64,000 nucleotides of DNA from Winogradskya humida (GTDB lineage: Bacteria > Actinomycetota > Actinomycetes > Mycobacteriales > Micromonosporaceae), in contig NZ_BOMN01000097.1 of NCBI RefSeq assembly GCF_016862215.1, positions 1 to 64,000 on the forward strand, given 5' to 3'. The notes below the pieces were generated by a model, which saw only the letters and a program-made list of their open reading frames with translations, made no database searches and had not been told where the DNA came from. The translations under genes and the position numbers were made by a program. Shown here one piece after another: positions 59,813 to 64,000 of this stretch (within the stretch, counting starts at the first letter, position 1; each line of letters begins with the position of its first letter).

Positions 59813-61312
59813 ATGCAGAGCACTGTGTTGCCGCGGAGTACGCCCGGGGAGCAAGGCGTCGATGCCGGGGGGATCGAGAGGTTCGTCGCCGCGGTTGCGG
59901 GGATGGACGGGGTGGAGTTGCACAGTCTGATGGTGCTGCGCCACGGGCATGTTGTTGACGAGCGGTGGTGGCATCCCTATGCGCCGGGGATTCCGCACGG
60001 GTTGTATTCGCTGAGCAAGAGTTTCACGTCGACGGCGCTCGGGATGGCGGTGGCCGAGGGGCTCGTCGATCTGGACGCCACGGTGCTGTCGTACTTTCCG
60101 GAGCTCGACGAGGTTGTCACCGATGCCGGGGCTCGGTCCATCCGGGTGCGGCATGTCGCGGCGATGGCCAGTGGGCATGAGGAGGAGACCGTCGAGCGGG
60201 CGCGGGTGGCCGGGGGCGGGGATCTGCTGCGGGGGTTTCTGCAGGTGCCGCCGGAGCGGGAGCCGGGGACCGTGTTCGCGTACAACCAGCCGTGCACGTA
60301 TGCGTTGTCGGCGATCATCAGCCGCGTCAGTGGTGGGTCGCTCACCGGCTTCCTGCGGCCCCGGTTGTTCGAGCCGCTGGGGATCAGCACGTACGGGTGG
60401 GAAGCGGACCGGGTCGGGCGGCAGCTGGGGTTCGCGGGGCTGCACGTCGCGACCGAGGCCATCGCGAAGGTCGGTCAGTTGTATCTGGACGGCGGTGTGT
60501 GGGCGGGGCGGCGGCTGCTCAGTGCCGAGTGGGTCGCGGAGGCCACCCGGAAGCACGTGGAGACCGGGCGGCCCGAGGCGGACTGGAATCTCGGGTACGG
60601 CTTCCAGTTCTGGCGCAGCCGGCACGGTTACCGCGGTGACGGGGCGTACGGGCAGTACATGCTGGTTCTGCCGGAGCAGGACGCCGTGATCGCGATGACC
60701 GCGCAGAGCCCCGACATGGCAGCCCAGCTCGACGCCGTGTGGACGCACCTGCTGCCGGCCCTGACCGCGGGAAAAGACAAAGCTCAAACCGCGGGCGCAG
60801 ACAACGCGCACACCGCGGGCGCAGACAACGCGCACACCGCGGGCGGGGACAACGCGCACACCGCGGGCGGGGACAACGCGCACACCGCGGGCGCAACCAG
60901 CGCGCAGACCGCGCCGGTAACAGAGCTGGCGCAACCAGGACGCGGAGACAGCGCGCAGACCGGGACGGCAACGGAGCTGGAGCTCGAACGGCCGGTGGGT
61001 CCGGCGCGGCTCACGACGGGGAGCTACCGGGCTGGGGCGGGCAACGAGGTCCCCACCGTGCGGGAGGTGGTCGTGGACACGAAGGAGATCGTCGTGGATG
61101 GGGAGGCGATGGCTCTCGGTGATGACGGGGGCTGGGCGGGCGGCGGGGCGGTTGTCACGGCGTACGGTGCGGATGTGGTTGATCTGGTGTTTGTGGAGAC
61201 TCCGCACCGGATGACGATCGTGCTGGATGCGGGCGCGGGGACCTTCGCAGCCCGCTGGCGGACCGTGCCGCTCGGCAGGCCGACGGTCGCCGCGCAGCGC
61301 ATGCCACGGTAG
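59813..61312 (+). CDS. serine hydrolase (class C beta-lactamase-like) with internal repeats
   Basis: A 499-residue serine hydrolase of the beta-lactamase/DD-peptidase-like family. The nucleophile motif SLSK is in YSLSKSFTSTALGM, and the second motif Y-x-N is in FAYNQPCTYALS. Residues 305-365 hold six 8-residue repeats of the form TAGADNAH. A small C-terminal beta domain follows (residues about 400-490). There is no signal peptide, so it may act in the cytoplasm. The family includes esterases and peptidases; true lactamase activity is not implied. The start was placed at the ATG at 59813, right after a TATAAA box and the repeat array. The longer frame upstream is repeat sequence. Confidence 0.82.
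   Translation: MQSTVLPRSTPGEQGVDAGGIERFVAAVAGMDGVELHSLMVLRHGHVVDERWWHPYAPGIPHGLYSLSKSFTSTALGMAVAEGLVDLDATVLSYFPELDEVVTDAGARSIRVRHVAAMASGHEEETVERARVAGGGDLLRGFLQVPPEREPGTVFAYNQPCTYALSAIISRVSGGSLTGFLRPRLFEPLGISTYGWEADRVGRQLGFAGLHVATEAIAKVGQLYLDGGVWAGRRLLSAEWVAEATRKHVETGRPEADWNLGYGFQFWRSRHGYRGDGAYGQYMLVLPEQDAVIAMTAQSPDMAAQLDAVWTHLLPALTAGKDKAQTAGADNAHTAGADNAHTAGGDNAHTAGGDNAHTAGATSAQTAPVTELAQPGRGDSAQTGTATELELERPVGPARLTTGSYRAGAGNEVPTVREVVVDTKEIVVDGEAMALGDDGGWAGGGAVVTAYGADVVDLVFVETPHRMTIVLDAGAGTFAARWRTVPLGRPTVAAQRMPR
60764..60907 (+). repeat. 24-bp repeat within the serine hydrolase gene
   Basis: Six in-frame units of 24 bases, consensus ACCGCGGGCGCAGACAACGC plus four bases, start at 60764 and follow every 24 bases. 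They encode the TAGADNAH series. The second and third, and the fourth and fifth, are identical pairs, so copy number may vary between strains. Confidence 0.92.
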
Positions 61313-61317
61313 GGCGG

Positions 61318-62628
61318 TCAGCCGCGCAGGTCGCCGGCCAGGTCGTTGATGACGTCCACCGGGGGTTTGCCCTCGCCGGCCGGGGTCTGCAGGGCGGCGT
61401 GGATGTGGGTCTGGATCAGCTGGCTCGCGTCGCTGTAGGCGGGCAGGACCGGGCGGCGGCGGGCGTTGTCGATGCTTGATCTCAGCAGGGCGATGAAGTC
61501 CGGTTCGAGGTTGAGGGTGCCGCCGGTGAGGCTGCCGTCGGTGTAGAGGCTCTGGACCGTGGGCAGGTAGACGCCGGCGTCGAAGATCCATTTCTGCTGT
61601 TCAGGAGCGGTGAGGAAGGCGAGGAAGTCCGACGCGCTGTGGCGGTGGGGTGAGCAGCGGGCCACCGCGATGTTCTCCCCGCCGAGGGTCGTCGAGTGGT
61701 TCCCCGGCAGCATCGTGACCCGGATGTGGGGGTCGGCCTTGCGCAGGACCGGCCAGGCGTCGGGCCAGTGCCGCATGATCACCGCTTTCCTGCCGAGGAA
61801 GGCGTTCAGGCTCGACGACTCGTCGTAGTCCAGGCTGTCCTGGGAGATCCATCGCTGGTGGACGCCGTCGATGAGAACCTCGATGCCGTCGGCCGCGGCG
61901 TCCAGCTGGTCCTGGCTGACGGGACGGGTCGGGGTCGGCAGGTCGCCGCCGGCTGCCCAGATCAGCTCCATCGCGTTGACGGTCAGGCCCTCGTAGCTTT
62001 TCAGCTGGGCGGTGTATCCGGCCCTGTCGTCACCCATCGAGGCGCGGGCCACGTCGGCGATCTGCTGCCAGCTCTCCGGCTGCCAGCGCTCGTTCTCGTT
62101 GCCGATCACCTTGCGGCTGACCAGCTCGTCGGCCCAGTAGTAGAGCAGTCCGACGTTGGTGGTGAACGGTACGGCGTAGAGCGTGCCGCCCTGGACGGAA
62201 CTCTGCCACGGCACGCCGAGGAAGGTCGTGCGCCGGAAGCGTTTCTCGTCCTGGGGTTGCAGGTATCCGCCCTCGGCGAACTCCGGCAGGTTGACGACGT
62301 CCATGCCGACCACGTCGTAGCTGCCCGGCCCGGCACGGCCGGCGCGTTTGTCGGCCTGCAGGGTGGTGGCGAGCTGGACACGCTGCTGGTCAGAGGTGGC
62401 CGGGAGCACGACGATCGTCAGCGGCTCACCCGGATGGCTCTTGGCCCACCGCTGCGTGAGGTCGCGTCGCTGGGCCGCCGAATAGTTCTTCACCGTGGCG
62501 AAGGTGATTCGTCCGGTGCCGTCGGCGCCGCAGCCGGGCGGGTCGGCTTCGCAGCCCGCGACCGCGGCGAGGGCGCCCAGGAGCAGCAGCACCGAAGCCC
62601 CGCAGCGCAGCCGGCGCAGCGTGGTCAC
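61318..62628 (-). CDS. extracellular solute-binding lipoprotein (family 1)
   Basis: A 436-residue lipoprotein of the sugar-type ABC solute-binding family. The signal RRLRCGASVLLLLGALAAVA ends at Cys26 in VAGC. Conserved parts are RITFATVKNYSAA, SYDVVGMDVVNLPEFAEGGY and VPFTTNVGLLYYWADELV, with EKWIFD-like QQKWIFDAGVYLPT near the end. The start GTG overlaps the stop of the VWA gene as GTGA, so both are made from one message. No permease or ATPase follows on this side; the gene converges with the serine hydrolase. A binding protein without its transporter next to a VWA protein suggests a signalling or surface role. Confidence 0.85.
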   Translation of the reverse strand: MTTLRRLRCGASVLLLLGALAAVAGCEADPPGCGADGTGRITFATVKNYSAAQRRDLTQRWAKSHPGEPLTIVVLPATSDQQRVQLATTLQADKRAGRAGPGSYDVVGMDVVNLPEFAEGGYLQPQDEKRFRRTTFLGVPWQSSVQGGTLYAVPFTTNVGLLYYWADELVSRKVIGNENERWQPESWQQIADVARASMGDDRAGYTAQLKSYEGLTVNAMELIWAAGGDLPTPTRPVSQDQLDAAADGIEVLIDGVHQRWISQDSLDYDESSSLNAFLGRKAVIMRHWPDAWPVLRKADPHIRVTMLPGNHSTTLGGENIAVARCSPHRHSASDFLAFLTAPEQQKWIFDAGVYLPTVQSLYTDGSLTGGTLNLEPDFIALLRSSIDNARRRPVLPAYSDASQLIQTHIHAALQTPAGEGKPPVDVINDLAGDLRG

Positions 62629-64000
62629 GAGGGGGTCACCGCCCGGCTGGGGAGTGCTTTGGCGAACGCCGCGGCCAGCTCGTCCGCGCCCTTCTCCACG
62701 CAGGTCAGGTCGAACTTGTAGAGCGGCTCGAAGGGAGCACAGTCGGCGCCGACCGAGGCGATGATGGAGACCTCGACGTCGTGGGTGCGCAGGTCGGTGG
62801 CGAGGTCCTGCACCGTCGCGGCCGTCGGGTCGTCGTCGTTCTCCCCGTCGGTGAGCACCACGAGCCTGTTCACCGGGTCGAGCCCGGCGGTTGCCGTGGT
62901 CCCCTCGGCGAGGGTCCGCACGCCCGCCTGGATCGTGTCGTAGAGCCCGGTGTCGGCGGTCGTGGCCGTCAGCGACGCGAGTGCCGCCGCCGCCCGGCTC
63001 TGCTGGTCGCCGGTGGCCGAGGCGAGCGGCACCAGCTCGGCGTAGTCCCTGCTGCCCGACAAGTGCGTGGCGAAGCGCCAGACGCCGACCTCGTCGCCCG
63101 GTGCCATCTCGCTGCGCTCGACCGCGGTCCGGGCCGCCGCCCGGACGGTCTCGATGCGCTGCGTCGACGAGCCCGGTGGCGTCAGCTTCATCGAGCCGGA
63201 GACGTCCATGGCGAGCAGTACGCGGACGGGTCGCTGCGCCGAGGTCCAGGTGTCGATGACCTTCTTCGCCGCTCCGGTGCCCGGGTTGGGCATCGCCGCA
63301 CTGCTCCGCGGGGCGGCGAGGCCGTCGGCGCGCAGGGCCGCGAGTCCCTTCGCGCTGTGGAGATGGTCGCAGAACGCCTCGGCCAGCTCGTGCTGCGCGC
63401 CGTCGCTCGCCGGGATGCCGGTCAGGGTCACGCACGGCACGTCCAGGGCCGGCGCCGGGGTGCTCGACTCCACGACCTTGAGGGTGGTGGTCACCGGCGC
63501 GGTGTTCGCGACGGGGCAGCCGTCGCCCAGCGGGCGCCCGGCGTTGTAGTCCGAGACGTACTTCTCCGGCATCAGGAACGCCGTGCCGGCCGGCGGCGCG
63601 TCGGTGGACAGCCGCAGCCGGCAGAGATCGTTGCGCAGGTCGTCGCCGCCGAGGCTGGGCCGCAGGATCTTCTCCGCGTCGCGGTCGTCGGACGCCGCTT
63701 CGTAGAGCGCGTAGGTCGCCAGCAGACCTGTGGTGGAATTCCTCGGGTCGGGCCGCGGAAATCTCCATCCATCCTGGAGCACCTGTTTCCAGGTCAGGTG
63801 CACAGGGCTGCCGGGGGAATCGGGGACGGCGAGGACGAACGGTGACGCGGCCACCGACGCTTCCGAGATCTCCGCGGCGGCCGGCAGGTTCAGGCTGAGC
63901 GGGGCCGTCCCGCCCATGGCGGTGCGGGCGAGCTCCACCTGCACCGATGACTCCGGCACCCACACCTGCGGGGCAGGCCCGGCCATTCGCGCCTCGGCGT
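62625..64000 (-). CDS. VWA-domain protein, 5-prime part outside the window
   Basis: The visible 458 codons stay open to the edge of the window, so the start lies beyond 64000. The C-terminal 200 residues form a von Willebrand A domain with the MIDAS motif DVSGSM and the later LVVLTDGENDDDP. The part before it (residues up to about 240 of the visible chain) resembles a solute-binding-like or extracellular domain (SPVHLTWKQVLQDGWRFPRP, ALYEAASDDRD). This combination, a binding-protein-like region plus VWA, is known in actinobacterial surface proteins. Translation is coupled to the solute-binding lipoprotein that follows. Confidence 0.82.
   Translation of the reverse strand, partial: AEARMAGPAPQVWVPESSVQVELARTAMGGTAPLSLNLPAAAEISEASVAASPFVLAVPDSPGSPVHLTWKQVLQDGWRFPRPDPRNSTTGLLATYALYEAASDDRDAEKILRPSLGGDDLRNDLCRLRLSTDAPPAGTAFLMPEKYVSDYNAGRPLGDGCPVANTAPVTTTLKVVESSTPAPALDVPCVTLTGIPASDGAQHELAEAFCDHLHSAKGLAALRADGLAAPRSSAAMPNPGTGAAKKVIDTWTSAQRPVRVLLAMDVSGSMKLTPPGSSTQRIETVRAAARTAVERSEMAPGDEVGVWRFATHLSGSRDYAELVPLASATGDQQSRAAAALASLTATTADTGLYDTIQAGVRTLAEGTTATAGLDPVNRLVVLTDGENDDDPTAATVQDLATDLRTHDVEVSIIASVGADCAPFEPLYKFDLTCVEKGADELAAAFAKALPSRAVTPS

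Overview
This is a very GC-rich, gene-dense window with many GTG and TTG starts, Tat and lipoprotein signals, a DUF222/HNH gene, large LuxR-type regulators and many secreted carbohydrate-active enzymes. It looks like the chromosome of a filamentous actinomycete. Micromonosporaceae, for example an Actinoplanes relative, is my guess; no rRNA gene or other marker in the window proves it. I saw no tRNA, rRNA, CRISPR array, intact insertion sequence or replication origin.

Layout. (1) 1-6170: two alpha/beta hydrolases, an HxlR regulator, a full-length LuxR-type (LAL) ATPase regulator and a short degenerate LAL relative. (2) 6170-8380: a lower-GC patch with a decayed gene and a stand-alone DUF4062-type protein, probably acquired. 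(3) 8380-18110: a helical-repeat protein, membrane proteins, a DUF4253-like protein, a secreted beta-helix protein, an F5/8C surface protein, an aldo/keto reductase behind a MerR-type promoter, an amidohydrolase and a coiled-coil protein. (4) 18350-23600: a secreted GH30 glycosidase with a ricin-type lectin domain, then two tandem paralogous secreted DUF4874/DUF4832 proteins, each followed by a terminator. (5) 23734-28109: membrane proteins, a Tat-exported polysaccharide deacetylase, a DUF222/HNH gene and a frameshifted membrane-protein gene. (6) 28166-36800: a minus-strand cell-envelope set of a GT-C-like membrane protein, a processive GT2, a GT2-GtrA fusion and a secreted sugar-dehydrogenase-type protein with PKD and four PA14 domains. 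(7) 36800-59603: a roughly 22 kb catabolic locus. (8) 59813-64000: a serine hydrolase with internal repeats, a solute-binding lipoprotein and a VWA protein that runs off the window.

The most interesting part is region 7. A Rieske oxygenase, a glutamine-synthetase-like ligase, an aldehyde dehydrogenase and one 775-residue reading frame that joins a class V PLP enzyme to a sarcosine-oxidase-like flavoenzyme are chained by overlapping stops and starts. A divergent FCD-type GntR regulator and a copper amine oxidase follow. Then come a complete peptide/opine-type ABC importer and a second overlapping chain: hydrolase, amidohydrolases, cytidine-deaminase-like, creatininase, cyclase, gamma-glutamyltransferase-like and TauE/SafE genes. 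A palindrome with the core TTGGATCCAA stands before all three transcription starts of the locus. I infer a GntR-controlled system that imports a nitrogen-rich, amine-containing compound and degrades it, perhaps through gamma-glutamylated intermediates as in the Puu putrescine pathway. The substrate is unknown.
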